Source: Roseovarius carneus
GTDB lineage: Bacteria; Pseudomonadota; Alphaproteobacteria; Rhodobacterales; Rhodobacteraceae
Direction: 5' to 3'
Assembly: GCF_020141465.1 (NCBI RefSeq)
Contig: NZ_JAHSPD010000001.1
Span: 248,001-312,000 of the forward strand
Length of the DNA stretch: 64,000 bases
Shown in pieces: positions 1 through 9,313 of this stretch. Below the pieces are notes generated by a model that was not told the origin of the DNA, searched no databases, and worked only from the letters and a program-made list of their open reading frames with translations. Made by a program: the position numbers and the translations under genes. Each line of letters begins with the position of its first letter. Positions within the stretch are counted from its first letter, which is position 1.

Positions 1-20
1 AGGCTGCTGGTGCAGGTGGT

Positions 21-1250
21 TTAGTCTTTTTGCGCCATCTCGAAGCCGAGGTGTTTAGCGACTGTGAAGATATCCTTGTCGCCACGCCCACACATGTTCA
101 TCACCAGCAGGTGGTCGGCTGGCAGGGCTGGCGCGATTTTCATGACATGGGCGAGAGCATGGCTCGGCTCCAGCGCAGGGATGATACCTTCGGTGGTGCA
201 GCTGAGCTGGAACGCCTCAAGCGCTTCCTTGTCAGTGATCGAGACATATTGTGCGCGGCCAATATCGTGCAGCCAGCTATGCTCGGGGCCGATGCCGGGA
301 TAATCGAGCCCGGCGGAGATAGAATAGCCCTCAAGGATCTGGCCATCATCATCTTGCAGCAGGTAAGTGCGGTTGCCGTGCAGCACGCCGGGGCGACCGC
401 CCGTGAGGGATGCGCAATGCTCCATCTTGGCGTTCACACCCTTGCCACCCGCCTCGACGCCGATGATGTTCACATCCTTATCATCGAGAAACGGGTAGAA
501 GAGGCCCATCGCATTTGATCCTCCACCGATCGCGGCAATCAGCGTGTCGGGCAGGCGGCCTTCGGCTGCCATCATTTGCTCTTTGGTCTCTTTGCCGATG
601 ATGCTTTGGAAATCGCGCACCATGGCCGGATAGGGGTGCGGGCCGGCAACTGTACCGATGCAATAAAATGTGTCGCGCACATTGGTCACCCAGTCACGCA
701 GGGCGTCATTCATCGCGTCTTTAAGCGTGCCGCGCCCGGAGGTCACAGGCACGACCTCGGCCCCCAGAAGCTTCATCCTAAAGACGTTGGGCGCTTGGCG
801 TTCTACGTCATGCGCGCCCATGTAGACGATACATTTGAGGCCAAACTTGGCACAGACAGTCGCCGTGGCCACCCCGTGCTGGCCCGCGCCTGTCTCCGCG
901 ATGATGCGGGTCTTGCCCATGCGACGCGCCAAAAGGATCTGGCCCAGCACGTTGTTAATCTTGTGCGCGCCCGTGTGGTTCAACTCGTCACGCTTGAGGT
1001 AAATCTTGGCCCCGCCCAAATGCCGTGTCAGCCCTTCGGCGAAGTAAAGCGGGCTGGGGCGGCCTACGTAATGGGTCCAGAGGTCGTTCATCTCGGCCCA
1101 GAAGCTGTCGTCGGTCTTGGCGTGCTCGTATTGCTCTTCCAGCTCAAGTATCAGGGGCATCAGCGTCTCAGACACGAACCGCCCGCCGAAATCACCAAAG
1201 CGGCCCTTATCGTCGGGGCCGGTCATGAAGCTGTTGAAGAGATCATTCAT
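21..1250 (-). CDS. trpB: Tryptophan synthase beta chain
   Basis: PLP enzyme that joins indole to L-serine in the last step of tryptophan synthesis, acting with TrpA in the cytoplasm. The 409-residue product has full family length. The PLP-binding lysine is K97 in HTGAHKINN, and the phosphate-binding loop GGGSNAM lies around residue 242. It is the last gene visible in a minus-strand run ihfB, lapA-like, trpF, methyltransferase, trpB; a trpA would be expected beyond the left edge, which is inference. The start at 1250 gives the conserved N-terminus with [13 protein letters not shown] at residues 16-28. The family assignment is certain. Confidence 0.98.
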   Translation of the reverse strand: MNDLFNSFMTGPDDKGRFGDFGGRFVSETLMPLILELEEQYEHAKTDDSFWAEMNDLWTHYVGRPSPLYFAEGLTRHLGGAKIYLKRDELNHTGAHKINNVLGQILLARRMGKTRIIAETGAGQHGVATATVCAKFGLKCIVYMGAHDVERQAPNVFRMKLLGAEVVPVTSGRGTLKDAMNDALRDWVTNVRDTFYCIGTVAGPHPYPAMVRDFQSIIGKETKEQMMAAEGRLPDTLIAAIGGGSNAMGLFYPFLDDKDVNIIGVEAGGKGVNAKMEHCASLTGGRPGVLHGNRTYLLQDDDGQILEGYSISAGLDYPGIGPEHSWLHDIGRAQYVSITDKEALEAFQLSCTTEGIIPALEPSHALAHVMKIAPALPADHLLVMNMCGRGDKDIFTVAKHLGFEMAQKD

Positions 1251-1359
1251 AGCACTGTCTTTCCGATGCGTTTCATTGGGTCTGAATATGGGGCGGCGCA
1301 GGGAAATTCCAGCGAAATCCCTGCGTCAGTCTCCCTGAGTAATATCTCACGTGCCTGGT

Positions 1360-1986
1360 TCAGAGCATCCGCATCACATAGGCACGCGACCACAACTCCG
1401 GCTCGGCCAAAAGGAAGGGCAGAAAGGGCGGCGTCACGTGGACCTCTTCCCAGCGGCCCGTCTCGGTCAGGGCCTGCATAATATCGGGAAAGCCCTGCTC
1501 AACATAATGCGCTTCGAGCAGGTTAAAGACGCCGATCCCACCGGGGCGTGTGACGCGGGCCAACTCAATCAGGCTGCGGGGCGGCGCATGGCCGGGTCCG
1601 AACGCCCCGACACAGACAAAGCCCGCACAGAGATTGTCATCAATTGGGATATGCGCGCCGATATCCGTCTCGTGAAACGATTCGTACGCCTCAGTCATTG
1701 CCGCGACACAGAGCATCTCGGGCGACACATCACAGGCGATCAGATGGTCGAACCCCATCAGACGCAAAGTCTCACCCACAAGTCCCGTGCCAGACCCCGC
1801 ATCCAGAACCGGGCCCGCATCAGGCTTCAGGTGCTGCGCAAGAAGACCCGCAGCAAGAAACGGCAAGCGAAACCCCCGGCTCAGATTATCGGCATTATAG
1901 CTGTGCGATCGTTTATTGTAGACCCGGCGCGTGTCCTCGGCACTTTGCGCCGCATAGACGTCTTCCAAGTGTTCGGTCCCGCTCAT
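1360..1986 (-). CDS. Class I SAM-dependent methyltransferase
   Basis: A 208-residue methyltransferase with a Rossmann-type SAM site: the motif I sequence VLDAGSGTGLVGETL lies near residue 60, and an acidic strand end (IACDVSPEM) follows. The N-terminal YNKRSHSYN stretch resembles the entry segment of Methyltransf_11/25-like enzymes. The substrate cannot be read from the sequence. It sits between trpF (24 bases upstream) and trpB (about 110 bases downstream) on the same strand, so it is probably co-transcribed with tryptophan genes without any evident link to that pathway. Confidence 0.85.
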   Translation of the reverse strand: MSGTEHLEDVYAAQSAEDTRRVYNKRSHSYNADNLSRGFRLPFLAAGLLAQHLKPDAGPVLDAGSGTGLVGETLRLMGFDHLIACDVSPEMLCVAAMTEAYESFHETDIGAHIPIDDNLCAGFVCVGAFGPGHAPPRSLIELARVTRPGGIGVFNLLEAHYVEQGFPDIMQALTETGRWEEVHVTPPFLPFLLAEPELWSRAYVMRML

Positions 1987-2010
1987 TGCACTCCCTCCCT
2001 TTGGCTTAGG

Positions 2011-2667
2011 TCAGGATGTGATGCGACCTCGGGCGCTGTCAACAAAAGCTGACATAAGATTTGCATCCTTGAGACCCGGCGCGCTTTCGATCCCTGAGGC
2101 GACATCGACCTGCGTCGCACCAGTGGCCTCAATAGCGGCGGCCACATTGTCCACGGTCAGACCGCCCGCAAGCATCCACGGCACCGGCCAGCGGCGCCCC
2201 TCGATCAAGGTCCAGTCAAAGGCCAGTGCGTTACCACCCGGCCTGTCGGCGCCCGGCGGCGGCTTCGTGTCGACCAATAGCTGATCAGCCACGCGGCCAT
2301 AGGTGTCGATCTGCGGCAGATCAGCCGCTTCGCCAATCCCGATCACCTTGATCACCGGCAGGCCATAGCGCGCTTTGACCTCGCTCACACGGGCCGCCGT
2401 TTCGTGCCCGTGCAGTTGCAGCATATCAAGCGGCACAGTTGCGACAAGCTGGTCTAGCATGGCGTTATCAGCATCCACCGTCAGGGAGACTTTCGCGATG
2501 CCCTCTGGCACCTCAAGGGCAAGGGCGCGCGCGGCGTCAAACGAGACATAACGCGGTGACTTGGGAAAAAAGTTGAAGCCCAGATAGGCGGCGCCCGCAG
2601 CAACAGCCGCCGTCACGTCCGCAGCGCGGGTGAGCCCGCACATCTTGATCCGAATGTCTTTGGTCAT
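2011..2667 (-). CDS. trpF: Phosphoribosylanthranilate isomerase
   Basis: Converts N-(5-phosphoribosyl)anthranilate to the ribulose form in tryptophan synthesis. The start was set at the ATG at 2667, because the product then begins [18 protein letters not shown] with the catalytic cysteine in KMCGLT; the open frame extends further upstream but only into the lapA-like gene. The product is 218 residues, normal for a monofunctional TrpF. Other family signatures are the FFPKSPRYV segment, LQLHG and the phosphate loop [10 protein letters not shown]. It starts 7 bases after the lapA-like stop, which suggests translational coupling. Confidence 0.97.
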   Translation of the reverse strand: MTKDIRIKMCGLTRAADVTAAVAAGAAYLGFNFFPKSPRYVSFDAARALALEVPEGIAKVSLTVDADNAMLDQLVATVPLDMLQLHGHETAARVSEVKARYGLPVIKVIGIGEAADLPQIDTYGRVADQLLVDTKPPPGADRPGGNALAFDWTLIEGRRWPVPWMLAGGLTVDNVAAAIEATGATQVDVASGIESAPGLKDANLMSAFVDSARGRITS

Positions 2668-2674
2668 ATGATAA

Positions 2675-3025
2675 TCAGCTGGCCTGATCGAGAAGCGCCA
2701 GAACTTCGTCCTTGCCCTCATGCTTCTCACCCTTGAGGCGGGCAAGCTCGGCGCGCAGACGCTGAATTTCGCGCGCGCGGGCAGCGGCTGTGGCACGCTC
2801 CTTGGCTTCGCGGATCCATTCCCAGATGAAGCCGAGCACGAGCCCCGCAAGAACGCTGCCGAAGATCACCACAAAGAGCGGCACCTCGTGACCAGGGTTC
2901 AACGCGGCAAACCCTGCAATCTCATCGGGCAACATCTTGACCGAGACCATGCCCCGATTGGCCAGCGCCACCAGAATCAGGGCCAGCGCGAAGATGGCGA
3001 TGGAGCCGTAGCGAATGTAGCGCAT
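2675..3025 (-). CDS. LapA-domain (DUF1049) inner membrane protein
   Basis: A 116-residue protein with two predicted membrane helices (about residues 7-23 and 49-69) and a charged C-terminal cytoplasmic tail rich in Arg, Lys, Glu and Ala that is likely a coiled coil. This is the architecture of lipopolysaccharide assembly protein A domain proteins (E. coli LapA/YciS), which help control LpxC turnover and LPS assembly. It lies directly downstream of ihfB, as is usual for this family. The function in this organism is inferred from the family. Confidence 0.85.
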   Translation of the reverse strand: MRYIRYGSIAIFALALILVALANRGMVSVKMLPDEIAGFAALNPGHEVPLFVVIFGSVLAGLVLGFIWEWIREAKERATAAARAREIQRLRAELARLKGEKHEGKDEVLALLDQAS

Positions 3026-3028
3026 GGA

Positions 3029-3310
3029 TTACTTCCCGTTCAGCCGGTCCCGTAGCAGCTTGCCGGTTTTGAAAAACGGCACGTGCTTTTCAACAACCTG
3101 CACCGATTCGCCTGTGCGCGGGTTGCGACCTGTGCGCGCATCCCTCTGCTTGACGGAAAAAGCGCCAAACCCACGAAGCTCAACCCGGTTTCCCCCGGCC
3201 ATCGCATCGGTGATTTCGTTAAAAATGGTGTTAACGATCCGCTCTACGTCACGCTGATAGAGATGAGGATTTTCATCGGCGATTTTTTGAATCAATTCCG
3301 ATCTGATCAT
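3029..3310 (-). CDS. ihfB: Integration host factor beta subunit
   Basis: A DNA-bending protein of the HU/IHF family, 93 residues, beginning [17 protein letters not shown]. The beta-arm with the DNA-intercalating proline is GRNPRTGE, around residues 61-68. It works as a heterodimer with IHF-alpha in replication, recombination and transcription. The gene starts with an ATG at 3310 after a run of six G on the coding strand (a Shine-Dalgarno-like site). The rpsA gene that usually lies upstream is absent, so it appears to have its own promoter. Confidence 0.95.
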   Translation of the reverse strand: MIRSELIQKIADENPHLYQRDVERIVNTIFNEITDAMAGGNRVELRGFGAFSVKQRDARTGRNPRTGESVQVVEKHVPFFKTGKLLRDRLNGK

Positions 3311-3336
3311 CTGTTACCCCCCGGTATTTTCGCACG

Positions 3337-3353
3337 AGCGTTTCTGTAACGCT
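3337..3353 (-). promoter_or_regulatory. Perfect hairpin at the predicted ihfB transcript start
   Basis: The arms AGCGTT and AACGCT are separated by five bases (TCTGT). The dyad lies directly downstream of the predicted -10 box, so it would form the first bases of the ihfB mRNA or be an operator overlapping the start point. There is no T tract, so a terminator is unlikely. Confidence 0.45.
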
Positions 3354-3359
3354 TTGTTG

Positions 3360-3387
3360 ACTATACGGATAAAGCACGCAGATCAAA
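3360..3387 (-). promoter_or_regulatory. Candidate sigma-70 promoter of ihfB operon
   Basis: Read on the minus strand, TTTGAT (3387-3382) is followed after 16 bases by TATAGT (3365-3360). The start point would be near 3353, about 40 bases upstream of the ihfB ATG. It was called by eye and is the best match in the gap between ihfB and the upstream transporter gene. Confidence 0.45.
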
Positions 3388-3536
3388 ACACCTAACGCGA
3401 CAGTATCTCACCATTTGGGCGGCATTTTGCACCCTTCACGGGCGCTCGGGCAAATTCAAACACAGTTGATCGTTAAGGCGAGGCGCTGCGGCGCAACGCC
3501 ATACTGGTCTGCGAATCGCGCCTGAAGACCGGCAGA

Positions 3537-4310
3537 TCACCCGCCCATCACACCCCGGCGCAAAAGATTGAGCCCCGCCAAAAGCAGCACGATCAGCGTC
3601 AGACGGCGAAACATCACCTGATCAATCCGGTCCTGCACCTGAAGGCCCAGCCATTGACCGAGTATCGCAGGCGCAATCAGCACAAATGACAGCCCCACCG
3701 TCGCCGCGTTGAGCACACCAGAGCCGAAATGCGCCACCGCCAAAAGCACCGCACCGCTGCCATATATCACGCCCTGAATACGTATCTGGTCGCGCTTTTC
3801 AGTCTGCATCGCGGTCAGCATGGCAACAGTGGTCGGCCCCCAGACACCTGTCATACCGCCCAAGCACCCTGAAAGAGCGCCGATTGCCCCCTGGACCCCG
3901 CGCCCCGGCTGCGCGGGCAACGGCAGCTCCCGCCCCAACAGCATCAAAAGCGCGAACCCCGTGATGGGCACCGCAATGATCAGCAACAGCGCCTCACTGC
4001 GCATATGCGGGACAAGCTGCGCGGCCAAGACCAGCGTGACAGCGCCCGCTACCATGAAAGGCGCGAACATCCGCACCGATGCCACCGCTGCCCCCGGCCC
4101 TTGGCGGAGCGCCTGCCAGAGGTTTGTCACAAGCGTCGGCCCGATCAGCCCCGCCAACGCCACGTCGGGCGGCATGATCGTGCTGAGCCCCGAGATCAGG
4201 ATCATCGGCATCCCAAATCCCACAAGCCCCTTCACCATCCCGGCAAGGATCGCCATCACGCCCGCAAAAACGTATAAAAGAAGTGGGCCCTGCCCTGACA
4301 GAAGTTCCAT
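3537..4310 (-). CDS. TauE/SafE-family membrane transporter
   Basis: A 257-residue protein made almost entirely of hydrophobic helices (seven or eight predicted), with the family glycine signatures AGMVKGLVGFGMPMI near the N-terminus and CLGGMTGVWGPTTVAML in the second half. TauE/SafE proteins export or import small sulfonates, sulfite or organic acids across the inner membrane. Nothing nearby tells which substrate is used: the neighbours are ihfB and a divergent acyl-CoA dehydrogenase. The family call is strong and the substrate is unknown. Confidence 0.88.
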   Translation of the reverse strand: MELLSGQGPLLLYVFAGVMAILAGMVKGLVGFGMPMILISGLSTIMPPDVALAGLIGPTLVTNLWQALRQGPGAAVASVRMFAPFMVAGAVTLVLAAQLVPHMRSEALLLIIAVPITGFALLMLLGRELPLPAQPGRGVQGAIGALSGCLGGMTGVWGPTTVAMLTAMQTEKRDQIRIQGVIYGSGAVLLAVAHFGSGVLNAATVGLSFVLIAPAILGQWLGLQVQDRIDQVMFRRLTLIVLLLAGLNLLRRGVMGG

Positions 4311-4458
4311 CCGATCTATCTATCAGGGATGATGATTTGTGGCAGGCAAATTTGACTGCGCAAGATAAGAACCTAAACATACCCCTTAATGGCAAAATAG
4401 TTGCGCTGCACCTGCAAAGTAGCTAGGACGGACGCCAAAGTGAAAAGGATGGATCAAG

Positions 4459-6147
4459 ATGGCACATGATGGACAAAGCGCACCGCTGCTGCATGGCACG
4501 CTGCTGGACAATCTCACCGACCTGACAGGCGCGGCCATTGCCCCCGCCGAGGCCATTCTGGAGACCGCCAAAGCACATTTGCGCGACCTCGTGACCATTG
4601 ATGGCCGCGTCTCGGGCGCCGCCGTCGAGGCGCATCAGACTGCCGCACACGGGCTGGCATGGCTGGCCACTTACGTCGAATCGCTGCGCCAGATGCAAAA
4701 ATGGGCCGAGCGGCTTACTGAGGAGGGCGCGTTTGGCGAGGTCGAGCAATTGATCCACCAGATCGCGTTCGGCGAATATCTCTGGCAGCTTTACGGCGGC
4801 ATCCCGATGAACCAAGGCGAGATGCTGCGCCTGCAAGATATCGGCCTGAACCAGGACGAGATGCAGGTCATGATGACGCCCGAAATCATGACACTCACCC
4901 AAAACGGCAACACACAAGCCGCCCGCGTGCGCCTCGTGGAGTTGATGCAAGAGCGCGCCGCCGAGATCACCGTGGGCAAGACCGGCCTCGACGAAGAGCT
5001 TGAGATGATCCGCGAGCAGTTCCGCCGCTATGCGCTGGAGCGGGTTGAGCCCGACGCGCATGAATGGCACCTCAAGGACGAACTGATCCCTATGGAGATC
5101 ATCGACGAGCTGTCCGAGATGGGCGTCTTTGGCCTGACCATCCCCGAAGAATATGGCGGGCTGGGCATGAGCAAAGCATCAATGTGCGTCGTCTCCGAGG
5201 AGCTAAGCCGTGGCTATATCGGTGTGGGCTCGCTCGGCACCCGGTCCGAGATTGCCGCAGAGTTGATCATCGCGGGCGGCACAGACGAGCAAAAAGCCAA
5301 ATGGCTGCCGAAACTGGCAAGCGGCGAGACCCTCCCCACGGCTGTGTTTACCGAGCCCAATACAGGCTCCGACCTTGGCTCCCTGCGCACCCGCGCGGTC
5401 AAGGACGAAAATGGCGATTGGAAAATCACGGGCAACAAGACGTGGATCACCCACGCCTCGCGCACCCACATGATGACAGTGCTCGCGCGCTCCAAGCCCG
5501 ACACGACAGATCATCGCGGCCTGTCGATGTTTCTGGCCGAGAAAATTCCCGGCGATTGCGCCAACCCCTTCCCGACCGAGGGCATGTCCGGCGGCGAGAT
5601 CGAGGTTCTGGGCTACCGCGGCATGAAGGAATACGAGCTGGCCTTTGATAATTTCCACGTCAAGGGCGAGAACCTTCTGGGCGGGGAAGAGGGCAAAGGC
5701 TTCAAACAGCTGATGGAGACGTTTGAAAGCGCGCGCATCCAGACCGCCGCCCGCGCCGTGGGTGTCGCGCAATCAGCGCTCGATGTGTCCATGCAATATG
5801 CCATCGACCGCAAGCAATTCGGCAAGAGCCTCATTGAGTTCCCGCGCGTGGCGAGCAAGCTGGCGATGATGGCGGTGGAGATCATGGTCACACGTCAGCT
5901 GACCTATTTCAGCGCGTTCGAGAAAGACAATGGACGCCGCTGCGATCTGGAGGCCGGGATGGCCAAGCTGCTGGGTGCACGGGTTGCGTGGGCAGCGGCG
6001 GATAACGGTCTGCAAATCCATGGCGGCAACGGCTTCGCTCTGGAATACAAGATCAGCCGCATCCTGTGTGACGCGCGTATCCTCAACATCTTCGAGGGTG
6101 CTGCCGAAATTCAGGCACAGGTCGTGGCGCGCCGCCTTCTGGCCTGA
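4459..6147 (+). CDS. mcd: Probable (2S)-methylsuccinyl-CoA dehydrogenase
   Basis: An FAD-dependent acyl-CoA dehydrogenase of 562 residues. Its core (about residue 170 to the end) is canonical, with the substrate/FAD signature AVFTEPNTGSDLGSL and the catalytic glutamate E546 in IFEGAAEIQ. The extra N-terminal domain of about 170 residues is the hallmark of methylsuccinyl-CoA dehydrogenase, which makes mesaconyl-C1-CoA in the ethylmalonyl-CoA pathway. An AAAAGGA ribosome site precedes the ATG at 4459. It is a single gene closed by a strong terminator; the other pathway genes are not in the window. A different long-form acyl-CoA dehydrogenase remains possible. Confidence 0.78.
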   Translation: MAHDGQSAPLLHGTLLDNLTDLTGAAIAPAEAILETAKAHLRDLVTIDGRVSGAAVEAHQTAAHGLAWLATYVESLRQMQKWAERLTEEGAFGEVEQLIHQIAFGEYLWQLYGGIPMNQGEMLRLQDIGLNQDEMQVMMTPEIMTLTQNGNTQAARVRLVELMQERAAEITVGKTGLDEELEMIREQFRRYALERVEPDAHEWHLKDELIPMEIIDELSEMGVFGLTIPEEYGGLGMSKASMCVVSEELSRGYIGVGSLGTRSEIAAELIIAGGTDEQKAKWLPKLASGETLPTAVFTEPNTGSDLGSLRTRAVKDENGDWKITGNKTWITHASRTHMMTVLARSKPDTTDHRGLSMFLAEKIPGDCANPFPTEGMSGGEIEVLGYRGMKEYELAFDNFHVKGENLLGGEEGKGFKQLMETFESARIQTAARAVGVAQSALDVSMQYAIDRKQFGKSLIEFPRVASKLAMMAVEIMVTRQLTYFSAFEKDNGRRCDLEAGMAKLLGARVAWAAADNGLQIHGGNGFALEYKISRILCDARILNIFEGAAEIQAQVVARRLLA

Positions 6148-6164
6148 ACGCCCCAAAAGACATG

Positions 6165-6201
6165 AAAAGGCCCCGTGCAAGGACTGCGCGGGGCCTTTTT
6201 C
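6165..6201. terminator. Bidirectional rho-independent terminator
   Basis: The stem AAAAGGCCCCG (6165-6175) pairs with CGGGGCCTTTT and is followed by T residues on the plus strand and by a T run on the minus strand. It lies between the convergent acyl-CoA dehydrogenase and FAH-family genes and can serve both. Confidence 0.9.
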
Positions 6202-6213
6202 GTTGCCGTGCCC

Positions 6214-6906
6214 CTAGGGCGCGATACGCAAGGAGATTGGCTCCAGCCCGTCAATGGCCCCTTTGAGCCGCGCGCCCACATGCACCGGCCCCACACCCGC
6301 AGGCGTGCCGGTATAGATCAGATCCCCCGGCATCAGATGATAGAACCCCGACAGATGCGCGATGATCTCGGGAACGGACCAGATCATCTCGCTGAGATGC
6401 CCGCTCTGGCGCAGCGCCCCGTCCATCTCCAGCGTGATCGCCTGATCGCCAACCGCGCCAAAACCCGCGCTCGGAGTGATAGCACCCATGATAGCGGATT
6501 GATCGAAATCCTTGCCCAGATCCCACGGCTTGCGCTCCTCTTTAGCCTTTGCCTGAAGATCGCGGCGCGTAAGGTCAATCCCGCAAGCATAGCCGTAGAC
6601 GGCCGCCATCGCCGCGTCCTGCGACACCTTGTAGGCTGGCTTGCCGATGGCGATCACGAATTCCATCTCGTAATGGCAATCCGCGGTGCCCGCCGGATAG
6701 GTGATCTCGGCCCCCGACAGGACCAGAGCATGGGCCGATTTGGTGAAGTAAAAAGGCGCCTCCCGGTCCACCTCATTGCCCATCTCGGCGGCATGGGCCG
6801 CGTAATTGCGCCCCACACAGAAAATGCGCCGCACCGGAAAGCGGTCTGCGCTGCCGGTGATCTCAATGCTGGGAATGGCGGGGATATCAAAGATGGGCTG
6901 GTCCAT
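6214..6906 (-). CDS. Fumarylacetoacetate hydrolase family protein
   Basis: A 230-residue cytoplasmic hydrolase of the FAH superfamily that cleaves C-C bonds in keto acids (fumarylpyruvate hydrolase or acylpyruvase type). The conserved entry FCVGRNYAAHAAEMGN, the metal ligands in CHYEMEFVIAIGK (E-x-E) and the aspartate in CGIDLTRRDLQ, plus the PGDLIYTGTPAGVG signature, are all present. The ATG at 6906 has an AGGAG ribosome site. It is a single minus-strand gene bounded by a terminator. The exact substrate cannot be decided from context. Confidence 0.88.
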   Translation of the reverse strand: MDQPIFDIPAIPSIEITGSADRFPVRRIFCVGRNYAAHAAEMGNEVDREAPFYFTKSAHALVLSGAEITYPAGTADCHYEMEFVIAIGKPAYKVSQDAAMAAVYGYACGIDLTRRDLQAKAKEERKPWDLGKDFDQSAIMGAITPSAGFGAVGDQAITLEMDGALRQSGHLSEMIWSVPEIIAHLSGFYHLMPGDLIYTGTPAGVGPVHVGARLKGAIDGLEPISLRIAP

Positions 6907-7043
6907 GGGAGGCTCCTTTACTGCACGTCTGACCTCATATGACGCCGCCCCGTGCCATAGTCAAAGCGGCAGGGCATTGGCCCCACCTCTGCCCTGTGCC
7001 ATCACTAGCGGGCCAAGCCAGTCCTGAACTCGGAGGGGCCACC

Positions 7044-7733
7044 ATGCCCGATTACCGACGCTATGCCATCTATTTCACGCCACGCGCCTCCGGGCCTCTG
7101 GCGGAGTTTGGCGCGCGCTGGCTGGGCTGGGACATAGCAGTCGGCAAGGCGGTGGCACATCCCGTGCTGCCGGGCCTGCCCGCACCCATGGCCGAGATCA
7201 CGCAAACGCCCCAACGCTATGGGTTTCACGCCACGATGAAGCCGCCCTTCAGCCTGGGCGCGGGGGACCTCGCGACGCTCAGGGATGGCTTGGCGACACT
7301 CTGCCAAAGCCACGCACCCGTCATGTTGGAGGGGATCATCCTCGCGCGGCTTGGCCGGTTTCTGGCCCTCGTGCCACATGAGGCGAGCCCCGCCTTGACG
7401 CAACTGGCCGCCGCTTGCGTGCAGGATTTGGACGCGCTGTGCGCCCCCATGACGGAGGCGGAGCTAGAGCGCCGCCGTGCAGCACGCCTCACCCCGGAAG
7501 AAGAGGCCAACCTGATCCGCTGGGGCTATCCTTACGTGATGGAGCGATTCCGCTGGCATATGACCCTGACAGGCAAGCTGCCAAAAGCGCAGGTTCTGGA
7601 GGTGGAGCGCGTGCTGCGCCCGCATATCGCGCCGCTGCTGGAGGGGGCTTTCGTCATAGATGCGCTGAGCCTTGTGGGTGAGGATGCGGAGGGTATGTTT
7701 CATCTGATCCAGCGCCGGGCGCTGACGGGCTGA
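7044..7733 (+). CDS. DUF1045 family protein (2H phosphoesterase-like)
   Basis: A 229-residue protein of the DUF1045 family. The start was placed at the ATG at 7044 because a GGAGGGG ribosome site precedes it and the product then begins MPDYRRYAIYFTP as in the family. It carries two HxT motifs, HAT in GFHATMKPPF and HMT in RWHMTLTG, typical of 2H phosphoesterases. Most relatives lie in phosphonate (phn) operons, where the role is thought to be processing a cyclic phosphate intermediate. No phn gene is adjacent here, so this copy is an orphan. Confidence 0.85.
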   Translation: MPDYRRYAIYFTPRASGPLAEFGARWLGWDIAVGKAVAHPVLPGLPAPMAEITQTPQRYGFHATMKPPFSLGAGDLATLRDGLATLCQSHAPVMLEGIILARLGRFLALVPHEASPALTQLAAACVQDLDALCAPMTEAELERRRAARLTPEEEANLIRWGYPYVMERFRWHMTLTGKLPKAQVLEVERVLRPHIAPLLEGAFVIDALSLVGEDAEGMFHLIQRRALTG

Positions 7734-7823
7734 CGATCCTTCGAGAGCCGCGCGCGCGTCAAAACGCCCATACCTGCATCCTGCGGCTTGCAAAATGCTG
7801 CACTGCGGCGTTACTGATGTCGC

Positions 7824-8384
7824 ATGACACTCGATGCCTCCACACCGCGCCGCGCGCGCTTGCGCCGTCACAACTGGCTTGAAGCCGGGCTTTCCGCCCT
7901 TGGCGAGGCTGGGCATGGTGCCTTACAGGCGGAACCGCTTGCGCGGCGCCTCAGCACCACCAAAGGCTCGTTCTACTGGCATTTCGATGATCTTCCTGCC
8001 TTCCACGCCGCCATCCTGGAGACGTGGGAAGAAGAGGCCACCCGCACCCTCGACACAGTACTGTCACAGGAAGAGGGCGCGGTCGCCCGCCTGCGCCGCT
8101 TTGGTCAAGTGATTGCCGACAAGCCCGGCGGCGGTGATCCCGAGCCTGCGATCCGCGCATGGGCGCTCAGCCATCCGCGCGCCGCAGAAGCGGTGGCCCG
8201 GGTCGATGCCAAACGGCTGAGCTATTTGGGTGGGTTGCTCAACGATCTTGGCATTGGCAATCCTGAGATGGCGCAGATTCTATATGCTGCCAGCATCGGG
8301 ATGGAGGCTATGGGGCCTGCCGCCCCAGCGGATCGGGCGGGGGCGATGGGCACGCTTGTTGATCTGGTGTTGGTGCTACGCTGA
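7824..8384 (+). CDS. TetR-family transcriptional regulator
   Basis: A 186-residue regulator with the N-terminal TetR helix-turn-helix: LARRLSTTKGSFYWHFDD, at about residues 39-56, contains the G-S-F-Y-W-H-F signature. The C-terminal ligand domain is not diagnostic. It is transcribed alone in the plus direction between the DUF1045 gene (about 90 bases upstream) and recO (convergent). The target is unknown and no operator was seen by eye. Confidence 0.88.
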   Translation: MTLDASTPRRARLRRHNWLEAGLSALGEAGHGALQAEPLARRLSTTKGSFYWHFDDLPAFHAAILETWEEEATRTLDTVLSQEEGAVARLRRFGQVIADKPGGGDPEPAIRAWALSHPRAAEAVARVDAKRLSYLGGLLNDLGIGNPEMAQILYAASIGMEAMGPAAPADRAGAMGTLVDLVLVLR

Positions 8385-8497
8385 TGTGGCGCGTGAGAGA
8401 AAAATGCTGATGAGCTTGCCCTAATGGACCAAGTCTGACGATCCCCGTGCGCCAAAGATGAGCGCAAGATGATTTTCAAACGAACCGAGTAGCCGCC

Positions 8498-9235
8498 TCA
8501 CACCTCAGCGGCCCGCGCGGAGAGCCGGGCGAGGAACCGCGCCCGCGCCTCGGGCAAAGGCTTGCCGCCCAGCTCTGCTGCAAGGTGGTTTTCCAGAAAA
8601 TACCCGGTGGTTTTGAGACCCGCGAGCACGTCCACATCCTCGGCAGCACCACGCCCTAGAAGGCATTCAGGCAACGGCAACAGCCGCTCGGCCCACGCGC
8701 CCGCCCCCGCCTTTGAGACCGCCCGCCCGCTGCGCGGCGACACGAAGCTGAGATCTTCGGCGGCGTCCCCGAGCACCGTACAGGCGCTGAGATCCAGACC
8801 GAAGCCAAGCTCCTCCAAAAGCGCCAGTTCCCAGTGCAGGTAGGCCAGCGGCCAGAGCGCACCCTGCCCCAAAAGATCGAGAAGCGCCTCCGTGCGGGCA
8901 TAGATCGGCGCAAACGCCTCACGCTCAGGCAGGGCGAACACTACAAGCGCCGTCACTGCGTTGAGACCCGCAAGCGCGAAACGGTCGCTCATCACGGCAG
9001 CACTGCGGCTGCGCAACGGCTCCACCTTGAAGGTGCCGATGTGATCTTCGAGCCGCGCGCGCCATATGAGGTCCAGCTGCGCGCCCGGCTGCAAAACCGG
9101 GGCCATACGCCGGCCTGCGCCGCCGCGCACCAGCCCCGCGTGGCGGCCATGTTCCGGGGTCAGCACGTCAATGATCGCAGCGCTTTCGCCATGTTTGCGC
9201 ACGGCCAGCAATATGCCCTGATCGCGCCATTCCAT
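8498..9235 (-). CDS. recO: DNA repair protein RecO
   Basis: A recombination mediator that helps load RecA on SSB-coated DNA through RecF/RecR. The start was set at the ATG at 9235, preceded by AGGAGG, giving [17 protein letters not shown] and 245 residues, the normal length. The N-terminal OB-fold has ALLVRGGAG-like basic residues ([18 protein letters not shown]), and the C-terminal helical part is typical of alphaproteobacterial RecO. It lies downstream of the DUF1491 gene and era on the same strand. Confidence 0.93.
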   Translation of the reverse strand: MEWRDQGILLAVRKHGESAAIIDVLTPEHGRHAGLVRGGAGRRMAPVLQPGAQLDLIWRARLEDHIGTFKVEPLRSRSAAVMSDRFALAGLNAVTALVVFALPEREAFAPIYARTEALLDLLGQGALWPLAYLHWELALLEELGFGLDLSACTVLGDAAEDLSFVSPRSGRAVSKAGAGAWAERLLPLPECLLGRGAAEDVDVLAGLKTTGYFLENHLAAELGGKPLPEARARFLARLSARAAEV

Positions 9236-9313
9236 CCGAGTGCCTCCTGACTGATCCGGTGACGTATCTGGCACCAAAGCCGCCAGATTGCCAAGCCCAC
9301 AGACACAGCCGGG

